Source of the DNA: Pinus tabuliformis
Taxonomy: Eukaryota > Streptophyta > Pinopsida > Pinales > Pinaceae
Direction of reading: 5' to 3'
DNA: 64,000 bases
Assembly (NCBI GenBank): GCA_031772625.1
Contig: CM062819.1
Coordinates: forward strand, 821,477,503-821,541,502
In this document: positions 33,078 through 43,620 of the stretch, one piece after another
Numbering within the stretch: the first letter of the stretch is position 1
Layout: the number at the start of each line of letters is the position of its first letter
Program-made: the position numbers and the translations under genes
The notes under the pieces: model-generated
The model's input: the letters and a program-made list of their open reading frames with translations, nothing else
Told to the model about the DNA's origin: nothing
The model's database searches: none

Positions 33078-34697
33078 GTGCTTCATGGTGACTTCACTGC
33101 AGAGAGATCAGTAGCTTTGAGATTTCTCAAGATGGATCGGATTGCAAGAAGATATGCTCCCTTGAGCCGAGACCACATTCCAGGTTTTCCGAATAAGATG
33201 CCCAAGGTAGATTGGTCAAGGAATCTGCCCACATTTAACGCTGATGGTAAGAAGGATGCTGCTTTACATTTGATTAGATTTCATATGCATGTTCGCAAGT
33301 TAAAGATCAATTTTCCTGAGGACTGTTTGATGAAAATGTTTATGGCTACTCTAGAAGATGAAGCCCGATTCTGGTATGAAAGTTTGCCATCTGCTTCAAT
33401 TTATTGTTTAAGGGATTTTCATACCGTGTTCTTTGAAAAGTATAAAGAATCATATCCATCTTTGATTTTAGTTCAGAACTGTTGTAGCCATGTACATAAT
33501 TTTATTGAAAGCCTTGAGAAGTATTATGAAGATGATAATTTTATGGATGTTGAGATCATGGAGGCTTTGTATGAGAATCCATTTCAGCAACATGAAGAGA
33601 ACCTAGAGGATTCCCATAGAGACGATCATGAAAATTTGCAGCAGGACCAAGATCTTAGTATGGTGGAAAATGAAAAAATTTCGCCTCTTGACAATCAACA
33701 GAAATTGCATGAAATGAATCAAAAGTATGAGGAAAAGCTATATTCTCCTTCACTTGAAATCAATGAAGACACTCACTGTGTGAACAAAAGAAAACAAAAG
33801 GCATTATCTCCTTTGTCCGAAGAGGAGATAGATCAGCTCTTGAGAGGTCTTGCTCCAGCTCAAGTTAACGCAGATTTGCAGTGCACACATGGTCAAGAAG
33901 ATGATGGTGGACCTTCTTCCTCTTCTGAAAAGGATGACAGTCTTGTAAGCAGCTTTATAGATCAGCAGGTTGAAATTTGTTATATGGCTGAAGATGGTGA
34001 AAGAGAAGAGCTCATTTTAGATCTGCCCACAGAAGAAGACAGCATGCAAAGCCTGCATGAGGAGGTAATTCAGTCAGTTCATGAAAAGCAAGATGACATC
34101 TTCATTCAAGTAAGTGAAACAGTTCCTTTGGATGAATTTGTGGTAGATGATAGAAATGTCATTTGTGCACTTCAAGAATCAGCTGAAGTTTCTTTCCTTA
34201 TGATTGAAGGATGTAATAAGGAACTAGATAATTTGGTTGTGATATCATATGAAGATGACCTACAACACATTCACACCATAGAAGATCATAGCATTCAAGA
34301 TTTCCATTCAGATTCTTCATATGTCTCATGTGTTGAAATGTTATTCCAAGAAGAGATCTGCTCATCCATTTGTTCGGAGTTTTTTGAAGCCCATGAGCAT
34401 ACTTTCACCGTAGCACATGAGGAAGGCAAATCAGAATTTGAAACAAAAGACACCTTGTTCTTTCAGCAGGAGGTGGCAGTGGCAAATCTTCATGTTTTTC
34501 ACGATACTCTAGCAAGTTTGTTGCAGCCAGCAGTGATAGTGTTTATTGCAGTCTTCAGTGATGAAGGAGATCATGGTCAGCTATGTTTTTGGATGCCCGG
34601 TTACCAGTATCTATTGTTGATCATGAGATCTGATTGGGAGAATCAGTCAAGAAGGCATTTGCTTGATTGGTTGCATTGGCATTTTGATATAGTTTGA
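33078..34697 (+). CDS. Gag-like protein of the TR-GAG-like element (539 aa, intact)
   Basis: This is the only long intact ORF in the window. Residues about 46-125 match a Gypsy-type Gag capsid region: HLIRFHMHV near 64-72, then MATLEDEARFWYESLP near 89-104, SIYCLRDFHTVFFEKY near 107-122. Capsid proteins of this type assemble the cytoplasmic particle in which reverse transcription occurs. From about residue 140 to 500 the protein is strongly acidic and rich in Glu, Asp, Gln and His, with no zinc knuckle and no protease signature; I do not recognise this part. A hydrophobic patch (PAVIVFIAVF) lies near 500 and the C-terminus is Trp/His-rich (LLDWLHWHFDIV). I kept the first ATG; an in-frame alternative is Met19 (33132). 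The lack of pol implies trans-complementation. Confidence 0.85.
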   Translation: MLHGDFTAERSVALRFLKMDRIARRYAPLSRDHIPGFPNKMPKVDWSRNLPTFNADGKKDAALHLIRFHMHVRKLKINFPEDCLMKMFMATLEDEARFWYESLPSASIYCLRDFHTVFFEKYKESYPSLILVQNCCSHVHNFIESLEKYYEDDNFMDVEIMEALYENPFQQHEENLEDSHRDDHENLQQDQDLSMVENEKISPLDNQQKLHEMNQKYEEKLYSPSLEINEDTHCVNKRKQKALSPLSEEEIDQLLRGLAPAQVNADLQCTHGQEDDGGPSSSSEKDDSLVSSFIDQQVEICYMAEDGEREELILDLPTEEDSMQSLHEEVIQSVHEKQDDIFIQVSETVPLDEFVVDDRNVICALQESAEVSFLMIEGCNKELDNLVVISYEDDLQHIHTIEDHSIQDFHSDSSYVSCVEMLFQEEICSSICSEFFEAHEHTFTVAHEEGKSEFETKDTLFFQQEVAVANLHVFHDTLASLLQPAVIVFIAVFSDEGDHGQLCFWMPGYQYLLLIMRSDWENQSRRHLLDWLHWHFDIV

Positions 34698-34953
34698 TGG
34701 TATTTTGTCTTGTAAGAAACACAGGTGGTTGTCATCATGATTTCAAATCTTGATGGACTGCTGCCCTTCTCTTGTTTTAGTTAAGTCAGTCATGAGTCAT
34801 TTGTGTTTGGTTTGTTGAGTGAGTTTTTTCAAGTTATTTCAGTTTGCCATCGAGTCGGTTTGAGTCAAGTTCCAGTTAAGTTTCAGTCAGTTTTCAGTCA
34901 AGTTTTCATTCAATAAATGAGTCAAAGTCTTGTGTCGTTTGCCGAAATAATGA
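34698..34953 (+). other. 3' untranslated region, AGTCA/AAGTT-rich
   Basis: Between the ORF stop and the tRNA-like tail, short units such as GTCAGT, GAGTCA and TCAAGTT recur many times, strongest at 34787-34930. I see no coding sequence. AATAAATGAGTC near 34912 contains an AATAAA. Confidence 0.5.
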
Positions 34954-35045
34954 CTCCATTGCCCAATGAATAAAGCACTGGTCTGCTCTCCCAGAGGTCT
35001 AAGGTTCTTGGCACCTCCAAGGAGCTACCATCCCCATTGGAGCCA
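34954..35045 (+). other. tRNA-like fold directly before the 3' LTR
   Basis: CTCCA (34954-34958) can pair with TGGAG (35038-35042), which is followed by CCA (35043-35045). Inside are an anticodon-like arm, CTGG (34978-34981) and CCAG (34991-34994), and a T-arm-like hairpin, AGGT (35002-35005) and ACCT (35013-35016), with a 7-nt loop TCTTGGC. CCAATGAATAAAGC resembles a D-arm/A-box. The stretch between the T-arm and the closing stem is too long for a normal tRNA, so this is not a tRNA gene. A typical polypurine tract is missing here, which makes the position notable. Confidence 0.45.
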
Positions 35046-35046
35046 A

Positions 35047-37420
35047 TGTTAGTGTCAGTCTTTACAGCCTTCCTCCAGTGATCAAATGTGCTCTTACATA
35101 GTGATTTTGAAGTGTCAAGGTCAAATTTTGTCATTTCAGTGAGTCTTCAAGCAAAATTTGGTCACTAAGCATTAGGTCTAGGGTTTGCCCAAATGTCAGT
35201 CCATGTCATCATTCAGCTGAGCCTATCATCATTCAGAGGGTTTTCATTGTCATGTCAGTGTCTAATGAGTCATTTCACACCTTGTTCATGCTTCAGTTGC
35301 GCCCAGGCAAGGTCATTTCCCTCTCTTAGGGTTTTGAAGGCAGTTTCTCTTGGGCGGCCAAATCACCGGAAAAACTTGTTTCCTGATGTTCATACACCTT
35401 CCCCTACCCTTCACCTACCTTATCAAACACTTCCCAACACTCAGATCCCCCAAATTCCTCATTTTTGCACAAACCCTAGTTTCTAGCTACAACCTGGCAA
35501 TTTTCTAGGTTGGGCCTGTGTTTTGCCCTTTTGAACCCCTTCCCCTCGCTCAATCTCTGAGATTCCACTTTCCCCTGCTTCCTAACATCCCTCCCCATTC
35601 CCAAAAATTTCCCCAAGAATTTAGAAGCCTTCTGTCCCCTTCATTCCGCTTCATTTCGACAAAATTCCTTGTTTCACACATCGGGACAAGTTTCACTCAA
35701 AAGCTGTTTCTGAGCAATCAAAGATGAATTTTTCAAAACTGAGAGAGGTTTTTGTCCATAACATGCCAAATAAGAAAAACCTCCTTCAATTTTTACACAG
35801 GTGTCATGGTTTGAGAGAAATGTCAAAAATACCGGCGAAAACGAAGGTGCTCCAAGGACGGTTGGCCAAAGCACAAAAACGAAGGAAAACGCCCGATCCA
35901 CTCCAAACTTTGGCCAAAGCCTCTTTGACTGAGCATGGTACTTGATTGGGGACTCCCAGCCCAAATTTCAAGAAATTTGGAGAAAATTTTGTCATTTGTG
36001 AATTTTTTGTGCAATTTACAGGTTTTGGTCATTGGAATGGTCTCACCCCGGGTGAGACCATTTTGGAGGACTGCTCGGAATTTTGAAAACTTGGCATTTT
36101 TGGAAAGGGCATGCAAAGAGAAAAATTACCAATACTTGGGAGAAGCCTGATTTTGAGATTTGAGCCTCCAAAAGCTCAAAATACATCAAAAAAATGACTT
36201 TCTGCCCACTTTTTGAGTTGCAGAAAGTGACCTTGGGAGAAATGGTTTTTGAGGGGGAAAAACAACTCCGAATTCGGAAATTCCACTTGGGATGGAAAGT
36301 AGACAGACCAAGCTTTCCAATGAGCCATCTTGCACCTGATTTGGACCAATGGAACCCACTCAAAAACAACTGTGAAGGGGCGCGACCAGAACTTCCAGGG
36401 GCGCGACTAGAACTTCCAGATTTGCCAGAATTCACATTTTTGGTCAAAAAACACTGTTTTGACTATGGTTGACCATTTTTACTTGTAGATGATGGATAAA
36501 TGTAATATTTTCATGGCACTTTGGTAGATTTTATCTTTCTTTACCCTTCTAGAAGCTTCCATGATGTAAAAAGTGAAAAATTAATGCATGGATGAGTTAG
36601 CTAAGTAATAGAGGCAAGTTGTTAGGCTGCCTATTTTCTAGTTCTTAGTTTAGAATTAGTTCAAACTGCTCCTAGGAAGCTGAGCTCGACCCCTAGAGGT
36701 GGGGAAAGGAGTTAGATGGTCTAGATGGTCTATATTATGCTCTCTCCTTCTCATTTTCATGGTTGGACTCTTGTGTAAGGAAGCTTTATTGTATATTGTG
36801 CATCTATTTCTGCAATTGAAGGCAAGGAAAGCCAGGGTTTTACAGACATCTTTGAGGATTCTTGTGGATCTGATTGTTGATGGTGTATTCTCTACATGTT
36901 CTTGTAAGTTTGTTTATGTGTTTCATATCTCTCTTATGCTTCTAAATTGGACAGATGAAGTGGTAAAGTTTGAACTCATGTTTTGACATGCTCAGCATTT
37001 TAGTTTGTTCAATTTTAATGTTTTCTACTGTCTAGAGAGGATTCGAATTGTGTGTTTGCCCTCTTTAGCTTCTCCTCTATCATCTCTGATCATCCATCTC
37101 AGATTAAGACATCAGCACTCATTCCTACCTTGCCCCTTAGATCCCCCTGTGAAAACTGTGCTCAATCCCCGCACCTTGAATTGCACTTCCACCAATTGCC
37201 ACCAAAAACCCCAAAAATCATTAAATCCAAACCCCCTATCAATTTACTAGCCTAAAATCCTTATTCTTAATTGGTCAGCCTAATCATATTGAAAGATCTA
37301 TCGAATCTGACCCGAGAGAGCCTTCTCATACCTCGTAGGGCTAGCTACGAGGTGAAATGGTTTGATGTAGCCTTGAAGGTTTACCTTCCTCAGCCTAGGG
37401 TGAAATCTCAAGCGCTAACA
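35047..37420 (+). repeat. 3' LTR of the TR-GAG-like element
   Basis: It is 2374 bp and nearly identical to the 5' LTR. The main difference is a tandem duplication of a 21-bp unit starting ggggcgcgac (36377-36397 and 36398-36418), of which the 5' LTR has one copy. Its end CTAACA is followed by the TSD accca. Confidence 0.95.
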
Positions 37421-37625
37421 ACCCATACATTCTTGTCCTTGAATGTGTCAGATAAAGCGAAGAACAAGATCCCATCTGTTACTTCCTTTGCGAGCTTGTA
37501 GATGATCTTTAATAGACAATTCTTGATAGATGTAGTGATATTTCCAAGAACCTTGAAATCCTTCCTTATAACCCTTGCCATAGTGCCAACAAAGATGTGA
37601 TCTTCATCCTTCTTCTTGCACCTTA
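37421..37625 (-). pseudogene. H leader and residual pre-protease coding
   Basis: On the minus strand, about 200 bp after the primer site lead in one open frame (part of a 138-codon frame) to FFALSDTFKDKNVW, which is interrupted by the TR-GAG-like element and continues as VIDSGAS at 30418. A full Copia Gag would need several hundred more codons. The text just before the protease is typical of the Gag-protease boundary, so the main body of gag has been lost. Confidence 0.72.
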
Positions 37626-37637
37626 GCTCTGATACCA
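37626..37637 (-). other. H primer binding site
   Basis: On the minus strand, TGGTATCAGAGC is an exact Met-tRNA-type primer site and directly abuts the LTR. Confidence 0.92.
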
Positions 37638-38571
37638 TGTTGGAAAATATGGAGACTTGCAAATTATAACTTATTTTTCTTATCTTGATAATTACTTGTG
37701 ATGTTAGTTGGTCTTTTATTACTTCTTTAAATCTGTTCATCAAGAAATGACCAAACATACTGAAGATCACAAAGAGACAAAGTACACAAGATGTGGGCTC
37801 CAAGCCAGGGAAAAACCCCTCCAATGGGAAAACCTAGAAAATGCTTCTCTTCTTCTTTAGAATTTGCTTACAAAAGAAACTTCCAAGACCCAAAGACCAG
37901 AGCCAATAAACCCTCCAAGCCCCAAGCCAGCTCCTAGCAAGATATTCCTTGAGACAGCTTCCAGAACCTCAATACTGCTACCGTATCTTCGACCCCTGCA
38001 ACATAATTTTGGCCCTGCAATTTCGGTCCCCTGCAACTACTACAGAATTTCGACCTCCTGCAATGGCAGCGTCACAAACCTTAGCGAGACAAGAGAAAAG
38101 TTTCCTTGACAAAATTTCAACTTCTGCTCTTCTTCTTCGTCCTCCCAGCTACTCTTCTTCTCCTTCACTATTGCAGATTGAACTTGCTTGAGATGTGTGT
38201 CCGAATGAGTCGAATTGCACTTCTTTATATAGCCTTTCTTAAGGGTCGAATTCCCCCCTTTTAGGCCGATTTGATATGCTCCTTGGGCCGACTTGGTCTT
38301 GGGCTTATCCATGGCTTTTTATTAATAAAATAAATATTTTCCTTCATTACAATGAGTCCAAATGGGACTATGACATATGACCAATATTATTATTTATCCT
38401 AGAAAGACCTAAACGCAAGAAGAACATGCTTTTGACTCAAACTTGAGTATGAAACCCATACTCCAAAAATATAATTTCTTTTCTTTCATTTTCTTTCTTT
38501 AAAAAGAATATACAATGTCATGATTACAATTACATCATAATGAAGACCAAACCTAGTTAAAGTTTTCAACA
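37638..38571 (-). repeat. H 5' LTR (934 bp)
   Basis: In reverse complement it runs from TGTTGAAAACTTTAAC to CCATATTTTCCAACA. A TATA box CTATATAAAG lies on the minus strand at 38223-38232. It aligns to the split left LTR (932 bp with its TSD copy) with many substitutions, so H is old. Confidence 0.9.
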
Positions 38572-38644
38572 GTAAGATGGAATGTTAACTTTCCAGGGTC
38601 GTAACTTTTGATTGTCGATGACATTTGCATACTACTGTTGCCTC
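38572..38644 (-). repeat. C 3' LTR, piece 2
   Basis: It starts with the second gtaag and reads ATGGAATGTTAACTTTCCAGGG and onward, matching about 53405-53480 of the right C LTR (TTGGAACATCAACTTCCCGGGG). It ends where F2 begins. Confidence 0.75.
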
Positions 38645-41600
38645 TGTTGCCACACAATCTAGCAGGGGTCCTAAGAGGGGTACCTAAGGGACAACTACAA
38701 GACCAAATGACAACAATGGGACAAAGACCCACTGTTACCTCAATCAATGTCCCCTGCTCTTTATGGACTTTCACCAATGGGAGGAGTCCCAGTATAAGGG
38801 AAATCACTAGGATGATAGGATCAATGGCTAGGTATGGGTATTTCCAAGGCCCATTCAGAGGAGAGGCTCAAATAATGGCTCAATTGCTTCAAAAGGAAGC
38901 TAAATGGCTCTCCAATAAAGACTTATGAGGATATCTAGACCTAGGAGGGAAGGTTATTCAATTGCAAAGGATACTCCTAGACCTAAGGCTTCCTAGGGAG
39001 GCAAGATCTTTCTTAGTGTTTTGTAAGATAACAACCATATAAAGTTTTGGGACCACAAAAAAAACCTATAGGGAATCCAAGCAAGGCCTAAGGCTAGAAG
39101 ATGATCCTCAAGGAGATATCTAGGTTAAGAAAGGATGAGAAAGGTCAACAAATGATTAACTTCTTTTGAGTTTTCAAGAGTATGTGACCTTTGGAATGCG
39201 ACTAACCAAAGAAGTTGAAGTGTAGAATCAATTTTCAAGCTAGGGCTTGAGATTTCTTTCAAATTAGCCATGGGAATTGCCTCAAATTTAGAGGGTCAGT
39301 TGAGGACACTATAGCATAGTAGCCTACTAATTCGCTCACCAAAAGGCCTCTCCTAAAGCATATCACACTAAGTCCTAGGTGACCTTCTAGGGTTAGGGCA
39401 TGAAATTGAAAAAGGTGAAGAAAGAAGTATGAGGGTTGATCACCTAGGAATGAGACCCAGGGCCCTGACAATTGGGAGAAATGGAGTCAAGACTTGCTTT
39501 GATGAATGAATTTTGCTCTATCAAGGAAACATATGCAACTTTCACTAACCCTAGAAGGCAACAACTCGACTACAAGAGGTATTTATACTTTGTTTGGCAA
39601 GAAATGATGGAGTTTCGAGGATGTAAGATAAAACAAGCCTCTAGGAACATTCATTCACATTTCCTAATGAGTAATGCATGCAATACTTCAATAATCCAGT
39701 GCTTTTCATGAATTTGCATCAAATTAGGGCACAAACAAGATTATGACAAGATATACCATACATTAGACATGTAGCAACATAAAGATATAGCATCAAAAAC
39801 ACACAATCAAATGCGAGTATATCCATCCATCATAGTTGCATTTAGAAGCTCCAAGACAAGATAGCGAAAATCCCAAACATCAAAATGCATCAATAACATC
39901 CAATTTCGTCCATCAATTGCAGGTCTGAATTCTTTTACAAGAGAAAATCCCAATCCAAATGATGATGAGTTACAAATGAGGCTCTCCTTGTATTTATATG
40001 AGCCTTTAGGAGTTCAATTTGGTCTAATTAGCCTAATTTAGCCCCTAATCAATATTTTAACGTGCAAATAATAACCCTATTCGTGACAAGCCCACCAAAT
40101 AGCTCAAAAGTACAAAATAAGCCTTCCTAATGAGGCCGAAATGATAGAATAATGGTGAAAAGGGTCATTGGAAGGCCAAGATAAGTCCTCCATGTGCCAT
40201 GATGAAGAGGAGGGCTCCCAAAATGATGACCAAGGGGTGGCCCCTTGGTTTCCAAGCAAAACATCTGTGGTGCTCCCAAGTGGCTGTGGGGCACAATCAA
40301 TGGTCTCATGGTCTCCAATTGGATCAAACATGTTGATGCTCCATCAATAAGGGCTAGAATGATGACACATGCCCTCCCATGTCTCTCTGGATGAGACATA
40401 CCCCATTTGGACCTTGGATCAGCTGCCAAGTGTCAGGTGCAAGTGTGTGGTTGGTTGGGCAACATGGTCCAAGTACATCATCATCTTTGTATAACTAGGG
40501 CATGAACAAGCAATATGTGGTGCTAAAGAAGCCCATGGCGTGGAAATCAATGCTCTATTGTGGTGGAGGCCCATGGCTCTCAACGCTCACCCTACAAGTT
40601 CCATTATGACCCTATGGAGGAATTAGACCTCGTATAGAGAGACCAAGTCCAAATGGAGACACACCTGCAATCATGTATAAGATCCAATGCATTTCCTCAC
40701 CTTCCAGTACAACAATTCATTAGTGCAATTGAGTAAATAAGCTTGCAAACCAGGGGTAAAAGTGGACACTTCATAGTGGCACGCCCTTCGAAATGGGATT
40801 TAGAAGGTACAGGTGTTTCCTTGCTCAACAAGAGAGGTTAATAAAGGACCCAGTTGACCACTATGTGTCAACAACCCATAGCAGTACACCCCCTTTTTCG
40901 CAAAAGGAATAGCGCCAGATCGATGTGTTTCTGCCATACAACTATCATCATCAGCCTGACTTCCAAGATGTTATGTAAAACCTTTAAAACATGTGTATAA
41001 TGTAAATAATCTCGGCAAATCCGTGTCATGAATGTAACGACCTAGGTAAACCTACTTTTCTAGTGACGACCTCCATTCTGGGAGGTTTTATGTCTCACCG
41101 ATCCATTCTCGGATGGTCGGCAGAGTTTTCCTCCAGTGTTACCCCAAAACTGGAATGGATTTTGTTGCTAGGATCTTAGGCGAGTCCTAGTGTTTTAGAT
41201 TGAGTCTATGTAAAAGTGATTTGTGAATAATCCTAACTATTTGGTTAGGTTATTTTATTACAAATTGCTTAGTCTGTTGGATTATATTTGTGTCGCAAAA
41301 ATGAGTAGTCTGTGAGGGTCTATTACAAATGGATTTTCCCCCTTATGATGTAAAAAATATGAAAATCATGATGTAAAATGTCTTGAGGGTTGGAAAAATA
41401 ATTTATCCCTTCATAGGTTAATTAATTAAATTTTTTGGCCAAAAATTAATTAAAATCTTAAGCCAGAAATTTAATTAATTCCGGGTCCTAGGTAAATTTA
41501 AATTCTCCAAAGGCAAAATTCGTCAATCCTTAAAAATAAAATTTTGAAAGGTCCCAGGACTAAGGTAAATGATTTATTTTGCTATATTTTAAACCTTTGA

Positions 41601-42929
41601 TCCCTGGGGGTTAAGTCAAAGTCAAATTATTGAGGAAATTAACTCAAAATTTTAATTTTTGAGTTAATTAAAATACATTTAATTAAAAAATTCGAATTTC
41701 CTCGAGAATTAAATATTTTGACGGATGAGATTAAAAGAAATTTTAATCTTCATCAACGGCCGAGATTGCTTTGACAAAGATCACTCGAACTAGCCATTGG
41801 AGGATTTATCTTTAAATCGAAAGTCATTTATCATTCGATCTATCCGACCTTTGAGTCTTGTGCTAATAAGAAGCTCTTGTGTAATATTTTTCTGGATAAT
41901 AAAAAAAGACTTTGGGGTTAAGTTTTGTTGGTGCTACTCTTCATGGGAATACTGTAAGATGTGTTGTTTTCATGCATAATTTTTTTCTAAAGCCATTGAT
42001 GATAGCTTCTAAAGAGCGATTTGAGTACAGGTATCTTGCTCAATTGCTGGGGTTTGAATAATAATCTAAATTTTGAAGTTTGAACGTAATAGCAGGTATC
42101 TCTATTTGTCTAAGTTTTATTATTATTTTCTCGCTTTATTTTTAATGGCTGGATCAAGTTTTGCATGGAAATCTTGATTTTAGTTACTTGGGCGTTAGGG
42201 GGAGTTTTTAGTTGGACTAGCCAACTCCCGATCCGTGTTTTCTGAGGAGCCCAGTAAAATTAATCCCGGGCTTATCATAAGATTTTTTATTGGTGATGCA
42301 CGAAGGGTTTTGAGTTAGCACCTCCTTAAAATTTAAAAATTTAATTTTTATGTGGGAAATTGATAGATCTAGCTGTTGAGAGCCTTAGATTATCAAATCT
42401 GGGAGCGGAGTTGGACTCATACTCCTCAGATCTGATAGATCTACCATTCTTGTGCATAGGTCTATAAATTTTGTAATTATTTTTCTAACGTGGGTTTTTT
42501 TGGGTTTTAGTTTTTATCATTGTATATATTGTTTGGGTGTTTTCTTGTTGTCGTGCAGCTACAGATCTGAGGAAGAAATTTGTGTAGAGTCCAGATCTAG
42601 GCCCTAGAGGGTAAGATTTGGATCTCTGGGGTTTATCAACATAATTTTGCAAGAATATTATTCAATTTTTTTTTGCAATCCAAGGGTTCCAAAAGTTTTA
42701 AATCCGGAAAATTTCATAAGGGTTTAACGGATAAATCTGAAGCTGAAGCATTTCATTTTAAAATAAGATTTTCTGGGAAATTTTCTTAGGTTTTTGGTTA
42801 CCATTTTTCTCTTGTTTGCTGCCGCATTGAGCCTCTAGAATATTTCAAATTTTTTTTGTGTTGTCTACGTTTTGGGGTTTCTGCAAAATTTTGAATAACC
42901 TGCTACAAATCTGCAAACCTCTCACGCTG

Positions 42930-43255
42930 CCTATCCGTGTCTTTTCCATCTGTTGTGTCCTCCTCTTGCTGCCCACCTCACTCAGCTGCACGTTTCCCTT
43001 ACCCTTCTCCTCTGCTCGTTGCTCCCTCCATCCGTAGCCCATTTCCTTAGCTCCTTTTCCCTGCGCAGTCCCACCTCTCTCTGCTGCATGTTCCCTGCAT
43101 CCTCATCCCGCAACTGCTTCTCCTCTGCCTCTCCCATCAAATCCTCATCCGTCGTCGTTCCTCCCTTTCCACAACTACGCTTCCCTCGCTTCTGCCCATC
43201 AAGCCCCTATCGCCGCCTTCCAAGCTCACACCTGCACAACACTAACACAAAACAT
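42930..43255 (+). other. Pyrimidine-rich, GC-rich island in K2
   Basis: About 325 bp of C/T-rich sequence (CTCCTCTTGCTGCC type) stands out in the AT-rich LTR. It encodes part of a 131-codon frame (42953-43348) rich in Ser, Pro and Arg. An inner Met (43088) starts a segment MFPASSSRNCFSSASPIKSS that looks like an organelle transit peptide by composition only. K1 lacks a matching island. It could be a captured 5' exon of a host gene or simply a C/T-rich leader. Confidence 0.35.
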
Positions 43256-43620
43256 TCGATTTATTTTATTTTATTTTGTGTCTTTACGTTATGCATTAGG
43301 TTTAGTTTTTTTTTTTTTTTTGAATTTCTGTTATTTACTCTAGTTTAATTTAGGTTTCTTAAGTTATTCGATTATTTAGATTTATTTTATTTTTCATTTG
43401 GATTTATTTTAATTTGATTTCTGATTTTTTTTTTTGGGGCTTGTTTTGATTTCACATTTTCTTGTTTTATCTTTGTTTTTACATATGGTTCTTTGATTTT
43501 GATTTTTTTATTTCCTTTTTCTTTTTTATTTTTTGATTTGATTTTTGTTTTGCATTTTATCATTTTTTTAATTTTAACCTATGATTTTGATTTTTTTAAA
43601 TTTCATTTGAAAAACCCTAA
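43256..43620 (+). repeat. T-rich tract in K2
   Basis: It is strongly strand-asymmetric, with runs of T up to about 16 and repeated TTTATTTT and TTTGATTTT units. The composition resembles a plant intron or leader. I see no coding sequence. Confidence 0.55.

Larger units (their letters stand above)
30419..37420 (+). mobile_element. TR-GAG-like non-autonomous LTR retrotransposon (7002 bp), structurally complete
   Basis: A perfect 5-bp TSD accca (30414-30418 and 37421-37425) flanks an element with ends TGTTAG and CTAACA. The LTRs are 2353 bp (30419-32771) and 2374 bp (35047-37420). By eye they differ at about eight positions plus a 21-bp tandem duplication in the right one. The 2275-bp internal region has a primer-site-like start, one intact 539-codon ORF with a Gag capsid-like N-terminal region, and a tRNA-like 3' tail. 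No protease, RT, RNase H or integrase is present, so it must use enzymes from another element. Terminal-repeat retrotransposons with only a GAG domain are a described plant class. This copy is the youngest element in the window. Confidence 0.9.
12928..38571 (-). mobile_element. Copia element H, minus strand, split by three insertions
   Basis: The perfect 5-bp TSD gtaag flanks 12928 and 38571. The 5' LTR is at the right (37638-38571, 934 bp) with a perfect Met-tRNA primer site. The 3' LTR is at the left (12928-13575 plus 17163-17451). The order from right to left is leader, protease, integrase, RT, RNase H and 3' LTR. F1 sits in the 3' LTR, D in RNase H, and the TR-GAG-like element just before the protease. 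The excised length is about 5.75 kb. There is no gag between the primer site and the protease. Confidence 0.88.

Noticed and set aside
34954-35045. A functional tRNA gene
   Set aside because: The distance from T-arm to closing stem is too long, and the A- and B-box-like motifs are poor; called tRNA-like only.
42953-43348. 131-codon frame as a gene
   Set aside because: It ends in a poly-T-encoded Phe run and lies inside a solo LTR; kept only as a compositional island and a finding.
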